This document shows positions 9,377-19,790 of a stretch of DNA of 64,000 nucleotides, one piece after another; position 1 is the stretch's first letter, and each line of letters starts with the position of its first letter. This DNA comes from Rhynchopus sp. YZ270_cl-10 (Eukaryota; Euglenozoa; Diplonemea; Diplonemida; Diplonemidae): the NCBI GenBank assembly GCA_964035575.1, contig OZ037849.1, positions 992,001-1,056,000 of the forward strand, read 5' to 3'. The position numbers were made by a program, and so were the translations under genes. The notes beneath the pieces were generated by a model. It saw nothing but the letters and a program-made list of their open reading frames with translations, was not told the origin of the DNA and did no database searches.

Positions 9377-10018
9377 CAGGGAAATAGCTTGGGTACTTTT
9401 GCTGGTTTCAAAACCAGAACGAGCTGGTTTACTGGTTTGGGGAAAAATAAAAAAAAAAAGTGGGATTCGGGATTCAGTTTTTCGCCTCCCCCGCACCACT
9501 TTCCCACTCACAGAAGAAAGCCTCACACGTAAGCGAACCCCTAAAAAGGGTTCATTAAGTGACTCTGTGGTGTAAAAAGCTGCATGTTTTGCACTATGCC
9601 CTAATTTTTTTTTCGCCTGCGGCGCCACTTTATATTAATTTTTTGCTCCGCAAAAAATAGAGTTTACAATGTCTTCGGGAATCCCCTTGCATTTTGCAGC
9701 CGCAAATGCAACTTGACCAAAGATGCAAAAAGTTGACCATTTTTTCAAAATGACCCACCGTTGCAACGGCCCCTGCTTCTGGAAGACGTATTGACTTCGT
9801 ACGGTTAGTGGAAGGTGCAAGACCAAGCGCCGTACACACAGAGATAAAATTCCATTTTCTTTGTTGTCTCGCAAAATTTACCCTTTGCCTCTCCACTTAG
9901 TGGTTGGCAGGGAGGCGCGCGCGAAGCGCGCGACGACCGCTTTCAACCGGGGAAAAAAATTTTCTAAACCAGCAAACCAGCAACATTTGAAAAGTGCACC
10001 TTTCAAGCTACTACCCTG
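9377..10018. mobile_element. non-autonomous hAT-like DNA transposon (642 bp)
   Basis: Begins CAGGGAAATAGCTTG and ends with the inverse complement of CAGGGTAGTAGCTTG. It is flanked by an exact 8-bp target duplication AATACAAC (9369-9376 and 10019-10026). CAGGG ends plus an 8-bp duplication are the hallmark of hAT transposons. Sub-terminal GCTGGTTT motifs are repeated inverted at both ends. No transposase is encoded; the open minus frame inside (9630-9896) is unrecognised. The insertion point lies within a dispersed R1 repeat. Confidence 0.88.
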
Positions 10019-10060
10019 AATACAACCAAGTTTTCAAAAAAAAAAAAAAAGCAAAAAAAA

Positions 10061-11190
10061 GTCATCCTCTCTTTGGGGTGTCTCTACTAACTAAGGTTTC
10101 AATTTTTTTTTTAAACAAACACACATAGTAGAACTGAATGCCTGTATATGGCTCGACTACTCTCAAAAAAAAAAATCAACAGATTATCATTTTAAAAGAC
10201 GCAAGACATTTTTTTTTTTTTTTCACCCACCCTCCTACTTGACCCCAAAACTGCCCCCTCTCTCTCTGCTGGCCCTCACTCTAGGAAGAATGCCTTCACC
10301 AGCGATATCCAAGGAGGTACGTGATTTGTAACTATTTTATTTTTGTTGTTTTTTTTATATTTGTCTTCCCTCTTCCCTCTTCCTCCCCCCTTCCCTTCAT
10401 TTGCCCCCTCTCTCTCTTCACCTCAATGCTCATAAGAGAATTCCCCCCCCCCCTTTCTCTCTGAGTGTGATGGACAATACCACTAATCAAAAAAAAAAAA
10501 ATAAACAGAACACAAAGCACTTTCAAAAACAATTTTTTCAAACTCAATGTTACAAGCATTGTTAACGTGAGAAAATTCTATACCTTCCAGCTGGGGGAGG
10601 GGAGAGGGAGGGAGGAAAGGTGGTTGGTGGTTCGTCAAAAAAAAAAAAAAAAAAAAAATGTCATCGTGGTGTTCACGATTTCCCCCCCAAAGCACCGAAG
10701 GTGAAGGACAAAAAAGAGGTGAGAAAAATGGGAGGGCCTTTTTTTAAGGAAAAGAAGGCGCACAAAACCCCCCAATATTACACCAGAACGTGCTACGAAA
10801 TAGGAGGGAGGTCAGGAAACACCTTTTTTTTTTTTTGTAATTTTTTGCACAGTTCACATACCACCAGCCACCTCTACTTCCCCCCTACCCCCCCCACAGG
10901 AGTCCTGCAAGGTATTACCCCCCCTCCCAATCCCTTAACCCATTACAACGCGTTGCCCTTCGTAAACCCGTTTTCATCCAATTTATTCAATATGTCCCCT
11001 TTTTTTTTGAAACAGTACAGCTCGAAAGTGGTATTACCGGCCACTTCTTTTGTCTGTATCCTAAAAATTTAAAAAACCTTTTGTAATAATCCACCTGATT
11101 TTTTCTGAAATTTTTTGGTGGTGTTTACTTTTCGCAGGGAAATACAAAATATGTTACCCGCAAACCCACATTATTTTCAAAAAAATAATA
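10061..11190. other. intergenic DNA, no gene recognised
   Basis: Begins with a diverged R1 copy (10061-10102). Contains long T, A and C runs and A/T-rich DNA with no convincing coding segment. A GAACACAAAGCACTTTCAAA motif near 10507 recurs near 35476. Confidence 0.5.
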
Positions 11191-11196
11191 ACTATT

Positions 11197-11362
11197 TATT
11201 CACCTCCTTTTAGCGGGGTTTTATTTTGCGATAACTTCACGCATTTTTTTCCCAGGCGAGGGCTACTTAATTTGCCGAGCGAAGCGAGGCAAATTGAGTG
11301 CACGAGCCTGGGAAAAAAATAAGTGAAGTATCGCAAAATAATCCGCTAAAAGGAGGTGAATA
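11197..11362. mobile_element. foldback element A (about 166 bp)
   Basis: Nearly its whole length is an inverted repeat: TATTCACCTCCTTTTAGCGG at the left end is matched inverted at the right end, and the arms continue through TTTTGCGAT and TTTTTTTCCCAGGC to a short centre with GAGCGAAGCGAG. No clear target duplication. The CTTTTAGCGGG motif is shared with the next element. Confidence 0.7.
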
Positions 11363-11365
11363 CGT

Positions 11366-11746
11366 AATTTTATTTCACGGGAAATAAAGTATACGAAAGG
11401 ATTTGGCACTTTTAGCGGGACTTATTTATTGTGCAATAACTAACGAGTATGTGTCCTCACAAGAAGCTCTCAGGGGAAAAAAAAAAAAAAGAGCGTGAAA
11501 AAAAAAAAAAAAAAAGCTCTTATTACCCTCCCGCCAGCGCTACCGGGTCCCGCGGACCCCTAGATAGGCCCGCTGAGGGGCTGGCGGGATTGAGGAGGCT
11601 GGAGGGAGGCTAAAAAAGGCTGGACGGTCCCTCTAGCCCTACTACCTACATGTACCAAAATTTAGCGTGAAATTATCATTAAATAAAATCCCGCTAAAAG
11701 TGCCAAATCCTTCGTATACTTTATTTCCCAGGGGAATAAAATAAAA
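11366..11746. mobile_element. foldback/TIR element B (about 380 bp)
   Basis: Terminal arms of about 60 bases (GGGAAATAAAGTATACGAA, GGATTTGGCACTTTTAGCGG) are inverted at the other end. The interior holds two A-runs and a G+C-rich hairpin segment (11526-11602; CCCGCCAGC pairs with GCTGGCGGG, and GGGTCCCGCGGACCC is nearly self-complementary). It abuts element A and shares its CTTTTAGCGGG sub-terminal motif, so the two are probably one family. Confidence 0.7.
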
Positions 11747-11783
11747 TGATAGCATGGTGCCCACCTCAGCGTAGAAGTGTTAA

Positions 11784-11830
11784 GTCATCCTCGGGGTGGC
11801 TTCACTAATATCACCAAGTTTTCAAAAAAA
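11784..11830 (+). repeat. dispersed repeat R1
   Basis: GTCATCCTCGGGGTGGCTTCACTAATATCACCAAG-TTTTC-A(n); the first 8 bases of the consensus are missing. Confidence 0.7.
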
Positions 11831-12829
11831 AAATTCTCCCCTTTTCAAATTTCCCTTTTGCCAAAATGTGATCCTAGATTGCGTTGTACTCTTCACTCCT
11901 CCACGGGAGGGGGTTGCGAACTGTCTTTGTTCATATCCTTAGTGGATGTATTGTGATAACTTTCCATCATATTTCCATCATACGCACCACAATGCTTGCA
12001 TTGTGATATGTGCATTATGGACAGTTTCTCGCAGTACCAACTACCACTATCGTTCCCTCTAATTCCCCTTCCCCCCTTTTTTTTTTCTTAGATGTGTATG
12101 CGCGCGAAGCTTTATCTATTAAAAAAAAAAAATAATGTCTTTCCCCTCTCCCCCAACCTTCATTTGTTACCCCTCCCCACACCAAAGTGGACTTCCTACA
12201 GTTCATCTGACATTTCTTTTCTATTTTTTAGTGCACCCTATTATACCTTCTATTCAGTAGAATAGTTAGTATATGAAAACAATATTTTTTTTTTTTGTTT
12301 TTCTCTTTCTCTCTCTTCTCTCTTCAATAGCAAACTTGTTTGAGCACCAAAAAGGTACGTCTGAGGGACGATGTGAATTAAATTAAAAAAGTGCGCGCAC
12401 TTTTTTTTTTTTTATGATTGCATATGATGAAAATACTTTTTTTAGGACCCCCCAAAAAACGCGAACCAACCGAAAAACTTATAACTGTTATGCTACCCTT
12501 ATTTTATTTTATTTTATTTTTCCTTTTCTCAGTCGATCTTAAATCTATAGCGCGGACTTAAGGTCATCTCATTTGCCCCGTAAGTAACTAAATTATTAGT
12601 TTCATTTTGTTTTTTATTTTTAAAGTTCTATCAATTTACCTTTTCTGTGTAGATGGTATTCTACACATTGTTATATACGGTCATTCCAGGGAAGGTCTGT
12701 AAAAAATACAAATTAACATTACAACATTTTTCACAACTGGCCTCCTTCGTACGACATGTGTTCAGTACAGTGCCTTTTGTCATTATTTTTTTTTTTGCTC
12801 TTTTATGACCTAAAGTTAAAACTTTGATA
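11831..12829. other. intergenic DNA, no gene recognised
   Basis: A/T- and pyrimidine-rich. The segment 12230-12283 (GTGCACCCTATTATACCTT, then TATTCAGTAGAATA, then GTTAG and ATGAAAAC) recurs almost unchanged at 38710-38763. Nothing protein-like. Confidence 0.5.
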
Positions 12830-12831
12830 AA

Positions 12832-13580
12832 CCCCCCTCCCGCATAAGGTTTACATACATTATTGGTAAATACTAACGGGTTCGTAAACCTTACACGGGT
12901 TTTAGTTCCTTCGTAAACCTTAACGGGACGGAAAGTAGTTCCGCATAAGGTTTACGAGGACATCTCTTTTTATTAAAGTAAGACCTGCCCCCTCTCATTG
13001 CACGAACACGTAACATTATTTCTTGTATGTTTCGAATAGGCAGCACCTAGCTGCACTTGTTCTTCCGTCTACGTTTTCCACACTGGCTGGAGTTATTCCT
13101 AAATGCATCCACCTCGATCTCGAGATTGCTTTGTCCATACCGGTGTCATCGTTGAAGGGGTGTTCGAGGGCTGTGTACATAGTGTCCTCGAGTTTTTCGT
13201 GGTGCATCGTAGCTCGCAAGCGAGTCTTGACTAATTTCATGAGAAAACACATTCTCCACTCCAGCTGTTCCAATAGGCAGTGTGGCCGCCAAAAATAGAA
13301 TAGAGGGTGCAAGACTCTTATCTCAAGGTCCTTCAACACGTTCGTTTGTGGGTTGACGGGTTCGTGATCGAAGTGAATTTTTGACTTTTCGCCGGAGCCC
13401 CCGGGCTAGCGACCACGTTTTGACCAGATGCCAACGAAAATTCCATATTTTTTTCAAAAAAAATCCACTTTTGAAAATTAAATAAGTCTTGGTAAACCTT
13501 ATGCGGGACGTAAACCTTAGACGGGTTCGTGAACCTTATGCGGTTCGTAAACCTTATTGGATGTAAACCTTATGCGGGGG
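12832..13580. mobile_element. TIR element with GCATAAGGTTTAC ends
   Basis: The left end CCCGCATAAGGTTTACA is matched inverted at the right end (TGTAAACCTTATGCGGG), and each flank holds several further copies of the GTAAACCTTA(T/A) unit in both orientations (12845-12955, 13490-13575). The interior (12985-13400) is balanced in composition and carries an open minus-strand frame of 107 codons (13016-13339) that I do not recognise. No transposase motif and no clear target duplication. It ends in the G-run that borders the next element. Confidence 0.6.
13016..13339 (-). CDS. possible element-borne ORF, unknown product
   Basis: 107 codons on the strand opposite to all host genes, inside the GCATAAGGTTTAC element. 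The translation is not low-complexity and has a normal mix of charged and hydrophobic residues, but no motif I can name. It may be cargo captured by the element, a piece of its own protein, or chance. Confidence 0.25.
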   Translation of the reverse strand: MLKDLEIRVLHPLFYFWRPHCLLEQLEWRMCFLMKLVKTRLRATMHHEKLEDTMYTALEHPFNDDTGMDKAISRSRWMHLGITPASVENVDGRTSAARCCLFETYKK

Positions 13581-13592
13581 GGGGGGGGGGGG

Positions 13593-14771
13593 TAGGTGGG
13601 GGCAAAACCCCTATTTTTTTGAGGCATTTTGACTTTTTTGGACTTCCGCGCAAAGTACGTACAAACCACCCCTCATACCCACCCAGAAATGGGTCAGAAA
13701 CACCCTGTGACCCGAAAATCCATGCTAAGGGCGACTCAGAATATGAAAAAATGCAAAAAAATAGTGAAAAAGTGGCCTTTTGACGGTTTTGGCCATGTTG
13801 GGTAAAATGGCCATTTTTGGACAAAAAAATCAAAAAAACAGCAAAATTTCGACGTCATGACAGCTGCTTGGGCACAAACCTACCCCAGGGAGGTCCTGTG
13901 AGTCTATTCCGACCTGTTTTGGACACTTTAGGTACTTTTTTTGGCCGTTTTTTGGTGTTTTTAGGTCAAAAAACATCCCCGGACTATCCCCGGACCGGAC
14001 TTGCGCCCTGCTTTCAGACCCACTCTGGGCCAAAAAATGGGTGAAAACCCCCGAAAAAGCACTCCGGGAACCCAGATAGTTCCAAATATCCACCAGAAAC
14101 CCACCCAAACACCTCAAAAACATGCCAGAAAAATATTTTTAAAAACACACTTTTTCAAATAAGTCATTATGGAACCTGCCCAGATGAACTTTTTGAAAAA
14201 AGTGTGTTTTTGAAAATATTTTTCTGGCATGTTTTTGAGGTGTTTGGGTGGGTTTCTAGTGGATATTTGGAACTATCTGGGTTCCCGGAGTGCTTTTTCG
14301 GGGGTTTTCACCCATTTTTTGGCCCAGAGTGGGTCTGAAAGCAGGGCGCAAGTCGCGGCCCAGGGACGTCCAGGGTAAAGTCCAGGGTATTTTTTGACCT
14401 AAAAACACCAAAAAACGGCCAAAAAAAGTACCTAAAGTGTCCAAAACAGGTCGGAATGGACTCACAGGACCTCCCTGGGGTAGGTTTGTGCCCAAGCAGC
14501 TGTCATGACGTCGAAATTTTGCTGTTTTTTTGATTTTTTTGTCCAAAAATGGCCATTTTACCCAACATGGCCAAAACCGTCAAAAGGCCACTTTTTCACT
14601 ATTTTTTTGCATTTTTTCATATTCTGAGTCGCCCTTAGCATGGATTTTCGGGTCACAGGGTGTTTCTGACCCATTTCTGGGTGGGTATGAGGGGTGGTTT
14701 GTGGGTACTTTGCGCGGAAGTCCAAAAAAGTCAAAATGCCTCACCCGTCCTGAAGGTTTTGCCCCCACCTA
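13593..14771. mobile_element. 1.18-kb near-perfect palindromic element in a G-tract
   Basis: Two arms of about 565 bases face each other across a loop of about 30 bases (14160-14190). The ends are TAGGTGGGGGCAAAACC and its inverse complement, each bounded by TA (13593-13594, 14770-14771). Outside are a run of 17 G on the left and 12 G on the right. The arms differ at few places, the clearest being a patch near 13973-14005 versus 14355-14392. No protein is encoded. TA borders would fit a Tc1/mariner-type target duplication, but the long arms are those of a foldback element. Confidence 0.75.
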
Positions 14772-14810
14772 GGGGGGGGGGGGTTTACATTCCCATTTTA
14801 TTTATTTTTT

Positions 14811-14960
14811 TACGCACACTACTTTTGTGAGCGGAAAATTTTTCACGTCGTTCACTCACTCCGTGCTCCGCAACACCACCACCCAATATTAGTGTATGTG
14901 GAAGTGTCAACGCATCAAACAACTACAAGAAGGGGTGAGGGGACGACAAGGTAACACTTT
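14811..14960 (+). mobile_element. short TIR repeat (MITE-like) M1, copy 1
   Basis: About 150 bases; starts ACGCACACTACTTTTGTGAG, ends GAGGGGACGACAAGGTAACAC-TTT. In the better copies AAAGTGTCACGTCGTTCAC is answered inverted by GTGAGGGAACGACA-GTGACACTTT, so about 20 bases form an imperfect terminal repeat. The interior shares CCGTGCTCCGCAACACC and CAACGCATCAAACAACTACA with copy 2. Confidence 0.75.
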
Positions 14961-15029
14961 TATTTCCTACTTAACACTGGGATGATCTTGAACATCCTTG
15001 TACTTTCTCTTCTTTGATTAAGAAGTGAT

Positions 15030-15079
15030 CAAGGTGACTAAGCACGAGAGGCTTAGGATCATCTTATAAACTTTTCTTT
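15030..15079 (+). repeat. dispersed repeat R2
   Basis: Identical to the reference copy near 721 over the 45-base core. Confidence 0.85.
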
Positions 15080-15971
15080 GATTTGAAAGTATATGAAAAC
15101 TAATTTTTAGGTCAACCATTCCCGCTCGTTCCTCACTTTCTCTCTCTCTCTCTCTCTCACTCTCTTTTTTTTTAAAATGACAAAACGGCAAACTGTCGAT
15201 ACGAAAAATTAACACCAATCTTCATCTTCTGAAATACAAGGATTCTGATACAAATGACAAGAGAGTCCCTAAATACCTAGACCAAAAAGTGCAGGGGGAA
15301 AAAGCAACTTCAAGAAAACCGAAGGAAGATAAAATTTTAATTTTATTTTTTGAAGCTTTTTTTTGAAGTTGGTGTTAGTTCTCAAGGAGGTACTTTAGAT
15401 GACTGTCGAAGAAGAACTACTTATTCCGTCAGATGCTTGCAATTTTGTTTTTAAAGACAAAAAAAATTGCAAAAAAAAAAAAAAAAAACACCAATAAAAG
15501 AACAAACGAAAAGAAAACAATCAGATTGCTAAAAAAAAGGACACATGATTTAAAAACAACGGCTTCGGCCGACATTGAGTACAGATCTTTATACCGGTAG
15601 GTGTAAAGTGAATGTCAATGCAACACAACAACCCCAATAAAGCCCCTTCACCCCACCACCCTCCGACATCAAAAGCAACCCATTCCCCCCGGGCTGATCC
15701 CTCCCCCTTCTGAGGGACCTATCCCCCATCAGACACAATATTGAGTATAGCAGTTGATCAAAAGTCCTGTTTGTTTACCCCTTCCCCTTTCTTCTTCTTC
15801 CCTATACCCCCTGCCTTTATGGAGGTGGGAGCGGGGGAAAAAATGCGTATTTTTCAATGATTTTTTTGCCAGAAATTTGGTGGATTTTTTTAAAGCGGGG
15901 TTTAAACAACAACACCACCAAATTTCAGGTAAAATCAGGGTGGTAAAATCAATAAAAACCCCCAAAAAACA

Positions 15972-16030
15972 TAGTGGAGAAACACATACTCTGTGGCTAC
16001 ACTAATACAACCAAAGTTTTCAAAAAAAAA
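15972..16030 (+). repeat. dispersed repeat R1
   Basis: The 5' half is diverged (TAGTGGAGAAACACATACTC); the 3' half GGCTACACTAATACAACCAA-AGTTTTC-A(n) is intact. Confidence 0.75.
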
Positions 16031-16250
16031 TAAATAAAAATACAGAAACATTACCTTTGTCATACTTGGATTGCCCGCGGTCCAAGTATGCTTTATCTAC
16101 GCTTTTTTTCTCCTCTTCCCTCCTCCCTCTTCCCCTTCCCTGACCCCCCCTATTTTTCGTCAATATTCAATGAGCTTTCTTTTCTTGCAATTGAACTTGG
16201 CATTTTGCAACGTTTCCCCTCACCCTCCTCCAGCCCCCAACTTTTTTTTT

Positions 16251-16410
16251 ACGCACACTAATTTGTGAGCGGAAAGTGTCACGTCGTTCACCTCACCCAA
16301 CCGTGCTCCGCAACACCACCACCCAACAGGTGATTTTTTAGTGTGTGTGGAAGCGTCAACGCATCAAACAACTACAAGAAGGGGGGTGAGGGAACGACAA
16401 GTGACACTTT
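16251..16410 (+). mobile_element. MITE-like M1, copy 2
   Basis: Best-preserved copy, with both ends and the full interior. Confidence 0.78.
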
Positions 16411-17454
16411 TATTATGCGAAGATGAATCAGGCACCCCAGCACATTCGTCCATTCGGACCCATCCCTCCTCCCCCTTTTTTTTGTGGTTCAGGAGTCCAT
16501 CTGAACTATGTTCTCTTCCTTTTTTTCTTTTTTGTGGTCTGTTCTGTGGGTGTTTTTATTTTCATTTCTGCAGTGTGAAGAAAATGTAGTGGGGTGGGGG
16601 TGACATCCTTACCAAATAAAATGAAAAATAAAACATAAAACATACTGGAGAACCGCACAGAACACCACCCATCCCTCCCCAAGGAGGGATGAGAAGTAAT
16701 AATCCAACAAAAAAGCAGCTTAATGTGCGCCAGTCGTTTAATATGACCGCGCTGCCAGTTTATTTTATTTTAATTTTTTTTTTTTTTGTATAACTCTCTG
16801 GGGTTCGATAACCCGCGGAGAACCAATGCCCCGCTGCGTCCACCGATGAACGGTAAGGCATTTGCACCTTTTTATTTGGTTTATCCACGCGATTTTTTTG
16901 TTGTTGTTGTTTTTGCTTTTCTTTCGGTTAAATGACCACAAATAAAAGCAGTGCTCAGAAGCGTTATCAATCATCTGACCAACTTTAGTGGTTGTGAATA
17001 CGTTTTTCCTTTCGCGGTGTTGAGAAGGACTCTATTTTTCACGAGCACCAAGCTTTTCTCTTATATTAATTTTTTGGGCCCAGTCGAACTGACACATTTT
17101 TTTTGTCAGTCCACTCCGGATTTTTTTTTTTTTTTTTTGTTTTTTTTTGCTCCTGCCGCAATTCTGGCAAGGACTATCCACATTACCCAACTACAGCAAT
17201 AGCCACTCCAAGGTTGGTCACACATCCTGCAGTAGTGCTTTTGTTCCTTTACTTCTTGTTGGCATATTTTTGTTTTTTTTTTGTTTTTTTTTTTTTGTTG
17301 TGTTTTTTCCCCTGATCTCGAGACCATCCCCCTCTCAGATCGATTTTTTTTTCTCCCTCATTTTTTTCATTTAGCATCTTACTCAAAGTGGAGCACTCTT
17401 ATTGTAGCGCCTCTTATTTTTCACTTCCCAAAAAAAGACAAAAAAAAAAATAGG
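16411..17454. other. intergenic DNA, no gene recognised
   Basis: Contains one R3 copy (16794-16877); the rest is T-rich with runs of 10-18 T. No coding segment is supported. Confidence 0.5.
16794..16877 (+). repeat. dispersed repeat R3 with tRNA-type B box (reference copy)
   Basis: CTCTGGGGTTCGATAACCC, then GGAGAACCAATGCCCCGCTG, then CGTCCACCGATGAACGG, ending AAGGCATTTGCACC. GGTTCGATAACC (16802-16813) fits the RNA polymerase III B-box consensus GGTTCGANNCC, but no acceptor stem or cloverleaf can be folded around it. A pol III-derived short retroposon (SINE-like) is possible. Confidence 0.65.
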
Positions 17455-17520
17455 ATATTTTTTTTTTTACTTTCCACTTCTTCTCCCCCCTACGACACAA
17501 CGTATCTCTTTACCTCCCAG
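17455..17520 (+). promoter_or_regulatory. pyrimidine tract and AG, candidate trans-splice acceptor of AC2
   Basis: A T/C tract with TTCTCCCCCC and CTCTTTACCTCCCAG ends 143 bases before the AC2 start. A second AG lies at 17558-17559. Confidence 0.5.
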
Positions 17521-17663
17521 CTTCAAAACGACCCGCTGGACCTTACATCAAGGCTTTAGGACCCTGTTGTCTTCGAAATCTTCTAAATTCATCTTCAGAG
17601 AGATGCGTAGAATTGCTTACCCAACCACTCACACACTACAGATACCTGGGAGGGGAGATGGGG

Positions 17664-19790
17664 ATGCAGTGTCTCAATGGCGTGCTCTCCTTGGACGGGA
17701 CACTGATCACCAAAAGGAAGGAGCTGCGCACACAGTTCTTCATCTTTGCTTGTACTGGTTGGATGGGCGCTGCTTTCAGCCTTGTGTCCTCAGTTGAGCG
17801 GCACCTGCGCCAGCCATTTGCCTTAGGCGGTATACTCACGGCCCTGCTTGGGTTCAGCAGTGTGATCTGTGCAGTGCTATGCAGGGTTCCGCTGACGACT
17901 AAGGTAGTTGTGGGCACGTTGTACATGGTTACATGTGGAATACTGATGTGGGATTTGAATGGACGAACAGTCTACAATTCACACTGGCCTCTCCTCGTGC
18001 TCATTGTCGACATGCTGCTTGTGATGCAGGTGCCCACACGTTACAGTTTAGGTCTGGTGTGCTTCATCGTCATGTGGTTGTCGCTGCTTGGTGTTGAGGA
18101 GAGCTTCAGGTTTGGTCTGTTCGACCTGCCCGGGTTGGTGCCACAGGAGGGTGAGTACGGACGGCTGTATTACTTGGAGGAGAAGTGCTTCTGTAAGACT
18201 CCACCCTGTCCAAAACCCTTCCCTTCTCCTACTTTTACGTCAGCAGTGTGTGTCTTTGTGATTGACTTCATCGTGACACGTGGTTTCGCACGTGAGGTGC
18301 TGAAGCAGCAGACATCAATGGAGCAGACAGTCAACGCTGTGCAGGAGATTGCGTCGTTGCTCGCAAAGTACGACGTGGAAGGTGTGGCACGGATGCTTGC
18401 GGCACGTGGCTCAGAGCTGCCTGAGGAGATGTACGAGACGCTGCACACAATGGAGCAGAACCTGCGTCGCTACAAGCCCTACCTCCCTGCTGCGCTGTTT
18501 GAGGAGATGGAGGAGGAGAGGGCCAAGCATACCCTTCCTCACATGTCTGTGGCACCACTCAGAGAATGTGAGACAGCAACCATAGTATTCACAGACATAC
18601 GTGCATCAACATCGATCTGGGAACATGCACCTGAAGGGATGCGTGCTGGGCTGAAGATCCACAACACTGTGATACGCGAGGTGATGCAGGCCTTTGGTGG
18701 GTACGAAGTGAAGACGCTTGGTGATGCCTTCATGGTTGCCTTCACATCAACAGAGGACGGGGTGAACTTCGGTCTGCGTGTGCACGAACTCCTGCGTGAA
18801 GCTGTCTGGCCTGATTCACTACTTGAGAATGCACCAATCTGTGCTGAACAGGGAACACTTTGGGGAGGACTGACTGTGCGCATTGGTGTCAACACTGGCC
18901 CTGTGACTGTGGAGGAGAACGCACTGACGGGACGGACAGACTACTTTGGCCACACAGTGAACGTTGCTGCCCGCCTTGAGAGCACATGCAAGCCTGGTGC
19001 TGTGGCTGTTCCTTCTGACCTGTACACATCTGAGTGCAGGTCTTGCTCTGCTGTTGCTGGGGATGCGGAACCACTGGACTTGAAGGGTGTGTCTGAGAAA
19101 ATGTTTGTGCAATGTGTGTGGCCTTTGTCACTTGCGGGTCGCAAGCACAGCCCCCTCAAAGAACCTTCCGGGATGCTGAAGTCTGTGGAGGTACAGAGTA
19201 TCCATTCGCGAGATTCTCTCAGCGAGAAGAGCAACTCAACTTTGCTGTGTACTGACAGCCATCCCACGACACTTCCGTTTCGCGCAACTCTTGGCACTGT
19301 GCATCTTGCCGTTGGTGACGAGTGTGACCCTTCAGCACCCCGCACTTTGAGCCTTGCCCTGACGACCCTCACAGTGGCCCTGGACCAGAACGGTGGGACC
19401 TTGGTGACCCTTCTTGGGAGCCGTGTGTGTGTTGGGTGGAACCTGACCCGGCCAGCACCTGCACACATGGAGAACGCAGTGCGCTTTGCACAACGCCTTT
19501 TGGGGACTGCAGTGCTGTCTGGTGCAGGGCTTGTGACGGGTTCGGTGCAACATGGTGACGTAGGTGCTCGGAAGCAACGCTTTGTGACTGTGATGGGGCA
19601 GACTGTGTACCGGAGCTGGGCGCTGTGCGACACGGCACGGGAGGGGAGGCAGTGTTTGTACGAACCTCCGTTGGGGACTGTGCTTCCTGCTGCGTTGAAG
19701 TCTGCACTGCAGGCTGAGGGCAACGCACATGGTTTGTACGAGGTCCTTGCGATGAGGATTCGCTTGTGCGAAGAGAAGGAGAAGACGTGA
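17664..19790 (+). CDS. six-TM class III adenylate cyclase with degenerate second domain (AC2)
   Basis: 708 aa, paralogue of AC1 and head of the cluster. The start at 17664 gives MQCLNGVLSLDGTL, which aligns with MRWLNGVLSLDGTL of PC1-PC4; an in-frame ATG two codons upstream is possible, and the frame is open further back without an ATG. TM segments lie at about 25-42, 52-73, 79-96, 107-122, 127-144, 191-206. The linker ends YKPYLPAALFEEM. The cyclase domain (about 303-470) keeps D311 and D354 (metals), K350 and D426 (adenine), N433 and R437, so cAMP synthesis is expected. The second cyclase-like domain (about 535-670) lacks both metal Asps, as in AC1. Residues 1-280 match the PC genes and the rest matches AC1, so AC2 links the two groups. 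Its 3' end and flank recur after PC3. Confidence 0.94.
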   Translation: MQCLNGVLSLDGTLITKRKELRTQFFIFACTGWMGAAFSLVSSVERHLRQPFALGGILTALLGFSSVICAVLCRVPLTTKVVVGTLYMVTCGILMWDLNGRTVYNSHWPLLVLIVDMLLVMQVPTRYSLGLVCFIVMWLSLLGVEESFRFGLFDLPGLVPQEGEYGRLYYLEEKCFCKTPPCPKPFPSPTFTSAVCVFVIDFIVTRGFAREVLKQQTSMEQTVNAVQEIASLLAKYDVEGVARMLAARGSELPEEMYETLHTMEQNLRRYKPYLPAALFEEMEEERAKHTLPHMSVAPLRECETATIVFTDIRASTSIWEHAPEGMRAGLKIHNTVIREVMQAFGGYEVKTLGDAFMVAFTSTEDGVNFGLRVHELLREAVWPDSLLENAPICAEQGTLWGGLTVRIGVNTGPVTVEENALTGRTDYFGHTVNVAARLESTCKPGAVAVPSDLYTSECRSCSAVAGDAEPLDLKGVSEKMFVQCVWPLSLAGRKHSPLKEPSGMLKSVEVQSIHSRDSLSEKSNSTLLCTDSHPTTLPFRATLGTVHLAVGDECDPSAPRTLSLALTTLTVALDQNGGTLVTLLGSRVCVGWNLTRPAPAHMENAVRFAQRLLGTAVLSGAGLVTGSVQHGDVGARKQRFVTVMGQTVYRSWALCDTAREGRQCLYEPPLGTVLPAALKSALQAEGNAHGLYEVLAMRIRLCEEKEKT

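Larger units (their letters stand above)
14961..16250. other. intergenic DNA, no gene recognised
   Basis: Contains an R2 copy (15030-15079), a CT-dinucleotide patch (15133-15165), a CGGCTTCGGCC-ATTGAGTACAGA motif (15560) that recurs near 41310, a small foldback with GAAATTTGGTGG/CCACCAAATTTC (15872-15930) and an R1 copy (15972-16030). Nothing protein-like. Confidence 0.5.

Noticed and set aside
17613-17663. Longer N-terminus of AC2
   Set aside because: Begins only at a TTG and has no counterpart in the paralogues; the alignment supports the start at 17664.
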